Positions 27,973 through 35,830 of a stretch of 64,000 bases of DNA are shown here, one piece after another. How positions within the stretch are numbered: position 1 is the stretch's first letter; each line of letters begins with the position of its first letter. The position numbers were made by a program, and so were the translations under genes. Under the pieces are notes generated by a model that made no database searches, was not told where the DNA came from, and saw only the letters and a program-made list of their open reading frames with translations. Source of the DNA: Zygosaccharomyces rouxii (taxonomy: Eukaryota > Ascomycota > Saccharomycetes > Saccharomycetales > Saccharomycetaceae); the NCBI RefSeq assembly GCF_000026365.1, contig NC_012991.1:372001-436000 (forward strand). Reading direction: 5' to 3'.

Positions 27973-29493
27973 CTATACTAGACCTTGTTTCTTCAACTCT
28001 TCGTAAACTTGCTGTGTCATAACATTCCCTTCTTCATCCTCTACCTCAATATCACGAGAACTCGTAGTATTGTTGCCAGATATACGTTTCCACAAATTCT
28101 GGGCTTCCTCAATACTTGTAATAGATCTAAATGCATCTGAAGCTTCAATACCCAAACATTTTAGATGGAATAAGTGTGTTGGTTCAGTAAAGTGTCTTTC
28201 AAACATGCGACGACCTCTGTAAGTTTGATTACCACAAATTTCACACGAGTAAGTAACATCCAACCCTTGTAATTTATAAAGCCATAGAGGAATAGGTAAT
28301 CCATCTAACCCAAGAGGGAGTTCTATACCACCATTCATCTTTTTTTCTGATGGGGTATCCACCGAATCTTCTTTTTCTTCAATTTCTTTTTCATCAGGAG
28401 CATAATCTGGTCCCTCGTATATTCTAGCTAGCCTGGACATTTCCTCCATTCTCTCCTCTGTGGTGAAAGCCATCTTACGCTCCACAAAACCTCTGGTGCG
28501 TTCCAACTGTCCTTGTAAAATCTTTAAATATCGATGAAGCTTGTATTCAGCCTGCAGTTTGGTGAATCTTTTATCTCGATTGTTTCTGTGATGCTTACCA
28601 GTTAAATGACTTTGGAAAACCGTCGGAGTCTTGAACCATTTCCCGCACGCTACACAGTACAGCCCATGATTAGATTTATATATTGGCATCCTCAAGTATT
28701 CTTCAAAATCTGATTCCATCCTCTGGGATAAAATGGTGGAATTAACCAATACGTAAACTTTGGCGAAAAATTGTTCCACATATTGAAATAATTCTATTAA
28801 AAACTGTCCATACCTTTCATTTTTTCTATCCATAGGTGGTGACAACAAATATTCAGAAGGATCAAGAAATTTTTGTAAAACATCAAAGAACTGTAAGTAT
28901 GAGCAATCTGCTCTTTTAATCACATTTAACCACTGACTATGAAATTTTTCCAGGTCCAGGAGATCACCATATTGCTCATCTCTCGTAAATATCTGATTCA
29001 AATCTAGATCTCTTGCGCTTTCAGAAAGAATAGTCGACTTGGAGAAAGTGGCGGAAAACATCTCATGATTGACAATATTTTCGTTGATATCTAGTGCCAG
29101 TCCCTCTTGATCTTCATATTTAGAATTTATTTGATCCACTGCTTCTCTGAATTTATCAAAATTAATTTCTTCGTCTCTATAGTCCTCCACATCAACGGTC
29201 CCATTTACACCACTTAATTCTTTCTGTTTATCAAGAGCTTGTGAAAGGAACAGATTAATCTCATGTTGTTGAGTAACTAACTGCTTTCGACTTCTCTTAG
29301 TTCTTTTACTCTTGTAGATCCTATTGACTGCCATTGCAGTAGTTGAAGGCAGTTCGATGCCGCCATCTATTAGCACTTGTTTGGTAATATTACTGTAGTA
29401 CAATTCAGGATTTCTCCCAAATCTTTGAGATATAGCATCTTCAATAATCTCCAAGCCCTCTAATAACTGTCTTCGTGTCTCTAAAGTCGTCAT
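27973..29493 (-). CDS. PRP9: Prp9, SF3a60-type subunit of U2 snRNP
   Basis: Subunit of the SF3a complex (Prp9, Prp11, Prp21) needed for prespliceosome formation. The 506-residue protein has the N-terminal helical region (ETRRQLLEGLEIIEDAI) and a central C2H2 finger typical of RNA-binding splicing proteins (LYCVACGKWF, FQSHLTGKHHRNN, about residues 275-305). A second C2H2 finger lies near the C-terminus (YSCEICGNQTYRGRRMFERHF, about 430-455). S. cerevisiae Prp9 is about 530 residues. It lies in the same strand run as ARP2 and DBP10, as in YDL029W-YDL031W. Its partner gene PRP11 is also in this window, at 47579. Confidence 0.95.
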   Translation of the reverse strand: MTTLETRRQLLEGLEIIEDAISQRFGRNPELYYSNITKQVLIDGGIELPSTTAMAVNRIYKSKRTKRSRKQLVTQQHEINLFLSQALDKQKELSGVNGTVDVEDYRDEEINFDKFREAVDQINSKYEDQEGLALDINENIVNHEMFSATFSKSTILSESARDLDLNQIFTRDEQYGDLLDLEKFHSQWLNVIKRADCSYLQFFDVLQKFLDPSEYLLSPPMDRKNERYGQFLIELFQYVEQFFAKVYVLVNSTILSQRMESDFEEYLRMPIYKSNHGLYCVACGKWFKTPTVFQSHLTGKHHRNNRDKRFTKLQAEYKLHRYLKILQGQLERTRGFVERKMAFTTEERMEEMSRLARIYEGPDYAPDEKEIEEKEDSVDTPSEKKMNGGIELPLGLDGLPIPLWLYKLQGLDVTYSCEICGNQTYRGRRMFERHFTEPTHLFHLKCLGIEASDAFRSITSIEEAQNLWKRISGNNTTSSRDIEVEDEEGNVMTQQVYEELKKQGLV

Positions 29494-29734
29494 TATCTCA
29501 TTTGGTTTCTTATTGAAAGTGTACCTCAGTTTTCAACATGTCTTCAGATTAATCGCTTCTAAATATCGAGCTACAATACCAAATAGAAAGGAAGAAAAGA
29601 TCATGGTATAAAAACCACTAAGGGAATTTTGCAACGATTTCCGACCAACCCAATGGAATTCTACGTATTTAATTTTGCGTTTGAATGCTATTTAATCTAA
29701 TCAAGTATTATACATCTTCCACAGACATTTAACG

Positions 29735-32674
29735 TTAACGTTTCTTGCCTACACGAGCGTTCTTGGCTCTCCTCTTGTCCTTTACGACTCTCTGCTTTCT
29801 TATTTGGTCCGCAGATCTTAGTTCGTTTGTCATACCAGGAGCATTGTTGTGACCTTTGACGTGAATACCCTTCTCCAGAGCCTTGGCAACCTTTGTCTTT
29901 TGCTTGCCGTAATCGTCTCTGTACTTATCTGGTACCTTAGGAGCCTTGACCTGTTTGTGCATGAAGCGACGATTATTAGAAGATGGATTGCCCCTAGTAG
30001 GATCTTGTAATAAGTTAGTTGCCATGCTAGACTCCCTAGAACCAACTTTAGGCATCTTCAACTTCCTCTTCTTTGACCATTCATCAAACTTACCAGATCT
30101 GTAAGATGCAGGAATCTTTTGACCACTTTCACTGGTAATATATCTCACGTTATCAGCACCTTGAGGATTGACATATTTCTTCTTCTTCTTATCCCATTTA
30201 ACAGTAGCAGTTTGTTTATGAACTTGGATCTTGTCGTCATCATTCAAGTCGTAGGAGGCTTGAGCTGCGTCGGTGGTAAACCCACTAGAAATATTCAACT
30301 GGCTATCTTGAACACTCTGAGCTGGTGCATAATGGCTCATAAAGAAGTTTGAATCCTTGAATGACTTCGATTTCTGTTTCTGTTTCTTACCTTCTGTTTC
30401 CTGATCTTCTAACACTTGATCAGCATCTTCAAATTCTTCAAGCACTGCATCAGGAACAGAGTATCCAACTTCTCCTTTATATTTGTCCAAAACTTCATCT
30501 TCAAGGGAATGTGTGAGACCTGCCAATTTTTCCTTCTCCATTAATTCTTGACGTTGTTTTGCCCTTAGTTGAACAGGCTCCAATTGTTGTCTTCTTTTCT
30601 TCATCAGAACAGACATTTTATCATCAGGATTTCTAGCGAATTCAAATACGGTCTCTTTGTTCCTTCTATCCTGTAGCTTAGCCAAAAACTTATTCTTTTC
30701 TGCTTCCATATTTTTACCAAATAGTATATTCTGCTCATCCCATCCTGATATGATCATCTGTTTAGCTCTCTTCATCGATTCTGCTGATGCTGGTTGGCGT
30801 GTTCTCATGTACATGATTTCTGCCTTAATCGAAACACCTCTAGTCGATCCTAAATCGTAGTTGGAATCCATTAAATTCTTGTAAAGATCACCCATGCTTT
30901 CCAATTCGATTCTAGGACAAGATCCCAATACCATCCTATCAGTGTAGGAAACTTTAGGGGGTTGGAAACGAAATTCATCATTACCTTCATTCACCCATTT
31001 CTCCTTCAAAAGATTGCAAGTAGCTTCATACATGGGTGCCAAAAGAATTTTTTTACCCAAAAACAACTCTAAATCTAACAAGTAAGGCAACTCAGATTCT
31101 GATACAATAGAATAAGCCCAACCTCTGTTACCAGCTCTTGCAGTTCTACCCACACGGTGAACAAAAATTTTAGAAGAACTAGGCATGGTAAAATTAATCA
31201 CATTTGCCAACATGGGGATATCAACACCTCTTGCCGCAACATCCGTAACCACCAGAATTGATGTTAAACCAGCTCTAAAATTGTAAAGTTGACGTCTACG
31301 AGCATGTTGATCCAAAGTACCGTAGATATAAGAAACCAAATATCCACAAGCTTTCAAAAGTTGAGAAATGTACTCGACGTGATGCCTCGTAGGAACAAAG
31401 ACAATAGTGGCCTTTTCTGATGGCAATTCATTCGCGGAAGGTAACTTAGGTCTTTTGGCCTTATTCTTTTTACCCTTTTTTCTTCTATCCTTTTTCCCAT
31501 TTTCAGCATCAGAATCTTCACTATCAGACAGTGCTTTGTTACCTTCACCTAATATCATTTTTTGTTCTTCTGTTGCTAACGGTATCTTTATCACTTCTTG
31601 TAACAAGTAGAATAAATTGGCTTCCCTTTCATCATGCTTAGTGGAAACGAAAAGCATTTCTAAATTCTCAGATATTTTACTTTCAGCATCTAGACGTACA
31701 AGAACTGGATTAGTTAATCCAGCCTTGGCAAAATCCACCAATGTATTAGGTAAAGTAGCAGAGAAAAGCAAAGTTTGACGCTTTTCAGGTAATGATGCTA
31801 ATAATTCGTTCAGTTGTTCTGCAAAACCCATTTCAAATAATCTATCGGCTTCATCAAATACTGCGTATTCTACACTTTTCAAATTTAAGTTCATTTCCAC
31901 TTTCAAATGCAGGAATCTACCAGGTGTTGCGACAACAACATCTGGATTAGACATCATCATCCCAAACTGATCTTCAAGAGAATCACCACCAGTCAAAAGC
32001 ACACTTCGTAGATCTGAGCCCTTGGAAAATTCTTTGAAAACTTTATATGTCTGCATTGCAATTTCTCTGGATGGTGATAGGATAACCGCACGGGCACCAA
32101 TCTTACTGGAATGTGCTTTCAATTTTTCAATCATAGGTAAAACGAATGCTGCGGTTTTACCAGAACCAGTACGTGCCATACCAACGATATCTCTGTTCTG
32201 TAAAATCAATGGAATAGTTTTACGTTGAATTGGTGTGGGTTGACGGAAACCTTTCTTGTTAATGTTATTCAAAATAAATTTGGAAAAACCAAAACTGGGG
32301 AAACTTCCTTTCTTATGCTTCTTACTTTCACTATTATTAGTGGTAAAGTATTCACTAATATCGTCAGCATCACCGTCTTCTTTCTTCTTCTTAGCATCAG
32401 CATCTTCCTCATTATCAGATAGTTCCAATATGGGGAAATCGTGCTTATCACTCTTTTTAACAGGCTCCTTCTTCTTTTTGCCCGCCTCTTTTTCTTTATC
32501 ATCATCACTGTAATCTATCACATCTTGATAATTCTCTTCAGAGTCTTCGTCAGATCCATCTTCACCTTCACTCTCACTAGACGTTAGCGCAATGTTACCA
32601 GCTATGTCAAATCCCTCTTCTCCTTCACTGTTGGATTCTTCATCCTCCAATTTTCGTTTCAATGTAGAACCCAT
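29735..32674 (-). CDS. DBP10: Dbp10 DEAD-box RNA helicase, 60S ribosome biogenesis
   Basis: Nucleolar ATP-dependent RNA helicase required for 60S subunit assembly. The 979-residue protein has an acidic N-terminal segment (about 1-110) followed by the DEAD core. Visible motifs are the Q motif (FRQPTPIQ), motif I ARTGSGKT near residue 166, TPGR, DEAD near 275, SAT, and motif VI HRVGRTARAG. An insertion rich in Lys and acidic residues separates the two RecA-like domains. The C-terminal 200 residues are Lys-rich and include the DBP10CT-type region. S. cerevisiae Dbp10 is about 995 residues. Two PAC elements lie in its upstream region, typical of ribosome-biogenesis promoters. Confidence 0.96.
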   Translation of the reverse strand: MGSTLKRKLEDEESNSEGEEGFDIAGNIALTSSESEGEDGSDEDSEENYQDVIDYSDDDKEKEAGKKKKEPVKKSDKHDFPILELSDNEEDADAKKKKEDGDADDISEYFTTNNSESKKHKKGSFPSFGFSKFILNNINKKGFRQPTPIQRKTIPLILQNRDIVGMARTGSGKTAAFVLPMIEKLKAHSSKIGARAVILSPSREIAMQTYKVFKEFSKGSDLRSVLLTGGDSLEDQFGMMMSNPDVVVATPGRFLHLKVEMNLNLKSVEYAVFDEADRLFEMGFAEQLNELLASLPEKRQTLLFSATLPNTLVDFAKAGLTNPVLVRLDAESKISENLEMLFVSTKHDEREANLFYLLQEVIKIPLATEEQKMILGEGNKALSDSEDSDAENGKKDRRKKGKKNKAKRPKLPSANELPSEKATIVFVPTRHHVEYISQLLKACGYLVSYIYGTLDQHARRRQLYNFRAGLTSILVVTDVAARGVDIPMLANVINFTMPSSSKIFVHRVGRTARAGNRGWAYSIVSESELPYLLDLELFLGKKILLAPMYEATCNLLKEKWVNEGNDEFRFQPPKVSYTDRMVLGSCPRIELESMGDLYKNLMDSNYDLGSTRGVSIKAEIMYMRTRQPASAESMKRAKQMIISGWDEQNILFGKNMEAEKNKFLAKLQDRRNKETVFEFARNPDDKMSVLMKKRRQQLEPVQLRAKQRQELMEKEKLAGLTHSLEDEVLDKYKGEVGYSVPDAVLEEFEDADQVLEDQETEGKKQKQKSKSFKDSNFFMSHYAPAQSVQDSQLNISSGFTTDAAQASYDLNDDDKIQVHKQTATVKWDKKKKKYVNPQGADNVRYITSESGQKIPASYRSGKFDEWSKKRKLKMPKVGSRESSMATNLLQDPTRGNPSSNNRRFMHKQVKAPKVPDKYRDDYGKQKTKVAKALEKGIHVKGHNNAPGMTNELRSADQIRKQRVVKDKRRAKNARVGKKR

Positions 32675-32769
32675 GTCTTAGAATCGATTTCAAACAAGTA
32701 AAGACAGCTAAAAGGCTCTTTATCCTATCTTTTATCAGATTTCTAGTGGTAAGTAGCTCAAAGGTCATC

Positions 32770-32777
32770 GCGATGAG
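32770..32777 (+). promoter_or_regulatory. PAC element GCGATGAG (DBP10 promoter)
   Basis: An exact PAC core 96 bp upstream of DBP10, followed by an AAATTTTTT stretch resembling an RRPE. PAC plus RRPE mark rRNA-processing genes controlled by Dot6/Tod6 and Stb3 in S. cerevisiae. Confidence 0.6.
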
Positions 32778-32851
32778 CATCAAATTTTTTTTTTCACCTA
32801 CGCTTAATCTTAAAAAAAAAAAAAGAAAGTCCCATAATAGCTGTACCCAAT

Positions 32852-32859
32852 GCGATGAG
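32852..32859 (+). promoter_or_regulatory. Second PAC element GCGATGAG (DBP10/SLM3 divergent promoter)
   Basis: An exact PAC core 178 bp upstream of DBP10 and 45 bp before the SLM3 start. Orientation and position suit DBP10 better; SLM3 may share it. Confidence 0.55.
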
Positions 32860-32903
32860 CTATACAATGATTAAAATTTAGAGAGCTAAAGGCTCGAATC
32901 GAG

Positions 32904-34130
32904 ATGCTTTCCAGATTTGCCCAAACCGTTGGGAAAAGAGCTATCAAAGGATATAAACCTCAAAAGTTGCCGAATCGAAATGACAACGTAATCATAGCGA
33001 TGTCTTCTGGTGTTGACTCTTCAGTTTCAGCAGCTCTATTTGCTGAACAGTACCCAAATGCTCGAGGAATTTATATCCAAAGCTGGGGAAAATCACAGTC
33101 GCTAACAGATCCGCAGCTGGAACCTTGCTACGAGAGAGATTGGAAGGACGTGGGCCGAGTAGCTGAACATTTAGGTATACCGGTAGATAAGGTTAATTTT
33201 GAAAAGGAATACTGGCTGGATGTATTTGAACCCATGTTAGAATCGTACAACAAAGGCTGGACACCCAACCCAGACATTGGTTGTAACAGGTTTGTGAAAT
33301 TCGGTAAACTAAGAGAATATCTTGATCAACAGTACGGCGCTAACAACTATTGGTTAGTAACAGGCCATTATGCAAGGGTGCTGTCCTCGAGTTATAACGA
33401 CCAACCACACCTACTGAGAAGTTTTTACCCAGCTAAGGATCAAAGTTACTACTTGTCACAGGTAGATACCGACATCTTGGGACAATTAATCTTCCCCACA
33501 GGCCATTTGACTAAACCGGAGGTGAGAGAATTAGCAGTAGCTGCAGGGTTAACTACAACCTCTCAGAAACCTGATTCACAAGGGATATGCTTCGTAAACA
33601 ATTCTCAAAGTGGGAAATTTAAGCACTTTCTGGAGCACTATCTTCCGAATTCTCCAGGTAACATCGTAACTATCGAAGAAGACGGTAATAAGAGAGTTTG
33701 GGGCCGACATCCTGGTCTGTGGTCACATACGATAGGACAAAAAGTGGGACTATCCATGCCACAAGGTGACCCCAGATACGCAGGTTCCTGGTACATCAGT
33801 GACAAATTACAAGATTCCAACGAACTCGTCATCGTTAGAGGCAGAGATAATCCTGCACTTTATCAGGATACTGTGACAATCACAAACACTTTTTCATTGG
33901 ATCTCAATTTTCGGCGCTTGATGAAGGAAGCCATTGAGCAAGGCAAGCTTTTCATACAGTATCGTTCTTTGCAAGACCCGATCGCCGTAAAGGATTGCCA
34001 TTTTGACCAAGATGAAACGGTGCTTAAGCTAGGGAGTGCGCAGAGAGCCATGGCTCCTGGTCAGTATTGCTGCCTCTATTTGCAAAATCGGGTATTGGGA
34101 TCAGGCACTATTAGTCGTGTAGGAACGTAA
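32904..34130 (+). CDS. SLM3: Mitochondrial tRNA 2-thiouridylase Slm3 (Mtu1)
   Basis: Adds sulfur to the wobble uridine of mitochondrial tRNAs for Lys, Glu and Gln. The 408-residue protein begins with a basic presequence (MLSRFAQTVGKRAIKGYK). The ATP-pyrophosphatase loop reads MSSGVDSSVSAAL at about residues 33-45. Two conserved cysteines sit at Cys127 (NPDIGCNRFVKFG) and Cys229 (SQGICFV), the MnmA-type catalytic pair. The C-terminal beta-barrel follows (RGRDNPALY, LGSAQRAMAPGQYCCLY). S. cerevisiae Slm3 is about 417 residues. Divergent from DBP10; matches YDL033C. Confidence 0.95.
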   Translation: MLSRFAQTVGKRAIKGYKPQKLPNRNDNVIIAMSSGVDSSVSAALFAEQYPNARGIYIQSWGKSQSLTDPQLEPCYERDWKDVGRVAEHLGIPVDKVNFEKEYWLDVFEPMLESYNKGWTPNPDIGCNRFVKFGKLREYLDQQYGANNYWLVTGHYARVLSSSYNDQPHLLRSFYPAKDQSYYLSQVDTDILGQLIFPTGHLTKPEVRELAVAAGLTTTSQKPDSQGICFVNNSQSGKFKHFLEHYLPNSPGNIVTIEEDGNKRVWGRHPGLWSHTIGQKVGLSMPQGDPRYAGSWYISDKLQDSNELVIVRGRDNPALYQDTVTITNTFSLDLNFRRLMKEAIEQGKLFIQYRSLQDPIAVKDCHFDQDETVLKLGSAQRAMAPGQYCCLYLQNRVLGSGTISRVGT

Positions 34131-34133
34131 TTC

Positions 34134-34139
34134 CACGTG
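34134..34139 (+). promoter_or_regulatory. CACGTG site upstream of MET22
   Basis: A Cbf1-type CACGTG 117 bp before the MET22 ATG and 4 bp after the SLM3 stop. Sulfur-assimilation genes in yeasts use this element with Met4/Met28. It is followed by a G7-A-G6 run at 34142-34155. Confidence 0.5.
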
Positions 34140-34184
34140 ATGGGGGGGAGGGGGGTTCATCGTTCGAAGGGTACTTTTAAAGCT

Positions 34185-34192
34185 TGTATATA
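34185..34192 (+). promoter_or_regulatory. Puf3-type motif in SLM3 3' UTR, overlapping a TATA-like box of MET22
   Basis: TGTATATA with C at -2, 54 nt after the SLM3 stop; the same bases form the only TATA-like stretch before MET22, about 65 bp upstream of its ATG. Confidence 0.45.
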
Positions 34193-34255
34193 TACGGTTC
34201 TTGAAGTTGAACATCTCACTATTTAGAGTAAAGAAAATTCCATTGTTTATCAGTA

Positions 34256-35326
34256 ATGGCATTCGAAAGAGAATTGTTTGTAGCTACTCAAGCTGTCCGT
34301 AAGGCTTCACTTTTGACCAAGAGAATTCAGGCTCAAGTTATCTCGAACAGAGATTCTACCACTATAACTAAGAGTGATAGTTCTCCAGTGACACTAGGTG
34401 ACTATGCAGCTCAAACCATCATCATCCATGCCATTAAAAGCAATTTCCCAGATGACAAGGTGGTTGGTGAAGAGTCTGCTGAAGGTTTAAGTGATGGATT
34501 TGTATCTGAAATATTAAATCAGGTTCGTGAGAACGATGAAATCTTCAACAAGAATTATCCTTCCAAGACTAATTTAGATCTCAAAGAAACTCCACTTCAA
34601 TCATTGCAGGAGGTGAAGGACACAATTGATCTCGGTAATTACGAAGGCGGACCTAAAGGTAGATTCTGGTGTCTAGATCCAATTGATGGTACCAAGGGGT
34701 TTTTGAGAGGCGAACAATTTGCAGTATGTCTTGCCCTAGTGATAGATGGGGTGACCCAAGTTGGTGTCATTGGGTGCCCTAATCTATCTTTGAGTGCATT
34801 TGGTGGTGATGACTTATTAGGCTATGAACCATTTGGATACCTGTTCCAAGCGGTTCGTGGTCAAGGTGCTTCCTTCGCCTCCGCTGCCATTGATAACGAC
34901 TGGAAGAAGATCCATGTACGCTCCATCGATTCCTCAGAAGAAATGGTTTCTTTGGAAGGTGTCGAGAAGGGCCATTCATCTCACGATGAACAATCACAGA
35001 TAAAGCAATTTTTACACATTACTCGCTCATTACATTTGGATTCCCAAGTCAAGTACTGCATGCTAGCATTAGGATTGGGCGATTTATACCTACGTCTGCC
35101 ACTCAGTTTGACTTACCAGGAAAAGATTTGGGATCACGCAGCTGGTAACGTACTGGTGCAAGAAGCAGGTGGAATCCACACAGATGCTATGGAAAACGTA
35201 CCTCTAAATTTTGCCAGCGGCAGAACTCTTCTAACCAAAGGTGTTATTGCATCTAGTGGTCCCCCAGGAATTCACGATAGGGTTGTCGGTGCTTCTAACA
35301 AGATCATTAGCTCAAGATTGGTATAA
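34256..35326 (+). CDS. MET22: 3'(2'),5'-bisphosphate nucleotidase Met22 (Hal2)
   Basis: Hydrolyses 3'-phosphoadenosine 5'-phosphate to AMP, removing the toxic by-product of sulfate assimilation; the family is Mg-dependent and inhibited by Li and Na. The 356-residue protein has the inositol-monophosphatase signatures: SSPVTLGDYAAQ at about residues 41-52, metal-site Glu pair GEES near 79, DPIDGTKGF from residue 141, and WDHAAGNVLVQEAGG near 291-305. Length is one residue short of the S. cerevisiae protein. The CACGTG element upstream fits control with the methionine regulon. Matches YOL064C. Confidence 0.97.
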   Translation: MAFERELFVATQAVRKASLLTKRIQAQVISNRDSTTITKSDSSPVTLGDYAAQTIIIHAIKSNFPDDKVVGEESAEGLSDGFVSEILNQVRENDEIFNKNYPSKTNLDLKETPLQSLQEVKDTIDLGNYEGGPKGRFWCLDPIDGTKGFLRGEQFAVCLALVIDGVTQVGVIGCPNLSLSAFGGDDLLGYEPFGYLFQAVRGQGASFASAAIDNDWKKIHVRSIDSSEEMVSLEGVEKGHSSHDEQSQIKQFLHITRSLHLDSQVKYCMLALGLGDLYLRLPLSLTYQEKIWDHAAGNVLVQEAGGIHTDAMENVPLNFASGRTLLTKGVIASSGPPGIHDRVVGASNKIISSRLV

Positions 35327-35830
35327 GGCAACTCGGTCTCGAGCTGTAGCCCGAGGAGATACAGATTGCTGATTACGATTGCCAGTAGCGTTTCTCCTAC
35401 ATTTAGACAATCCACCAATATCCATAATACAATGTAGTATAAGTATGGTTATAATGCAGTATATAGCGTATTCACCCGTTCACGTGCTTCTTTTCTTCTT
35501 ATCCTTTGCCCCTAAGGAAACTTTTCAACAAATGGGAACGCAACTTCATTCAAAGCAGTAATAACCGACAAACAATCCGAAGTGTAAACATATAAGAGCT
35601 TTTTGAACCTCTGAGAGGTTATTAAAGGTGCTGTTAAATATCCTATCAAACACAAGACTGATACGGGGCTCTTTCGTTCAATTACTTTTCCCTCGTCGTT
35701 ACCGATTTCCCTTCTGTTACTAAACTTGCATACGGTATAACGCACGTAAAACTTTTTCCCATAACAAAGGAAACAGCTAATTGAATGTGATTATACGTAA
35801 ACTATATCCAAGGAATAGGTGTTGGAAACG
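35327..35830. promoter_or_regulatory. MET22-GPR1 intergenic region
   Basis: A 504-bp region upstream of GPR1. It contains TTCACGTGC (35478-35486), an AGGCAACTCGG/CCGAG imperfect inverted repeat just after the MET22 stop, and a TATAAGAG near 35590. The 35379-35561 open frame lacks an ATG and any recognisable content. Long upstream regions are usual for nutrient-signalling genes. Confidence 0.45.
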
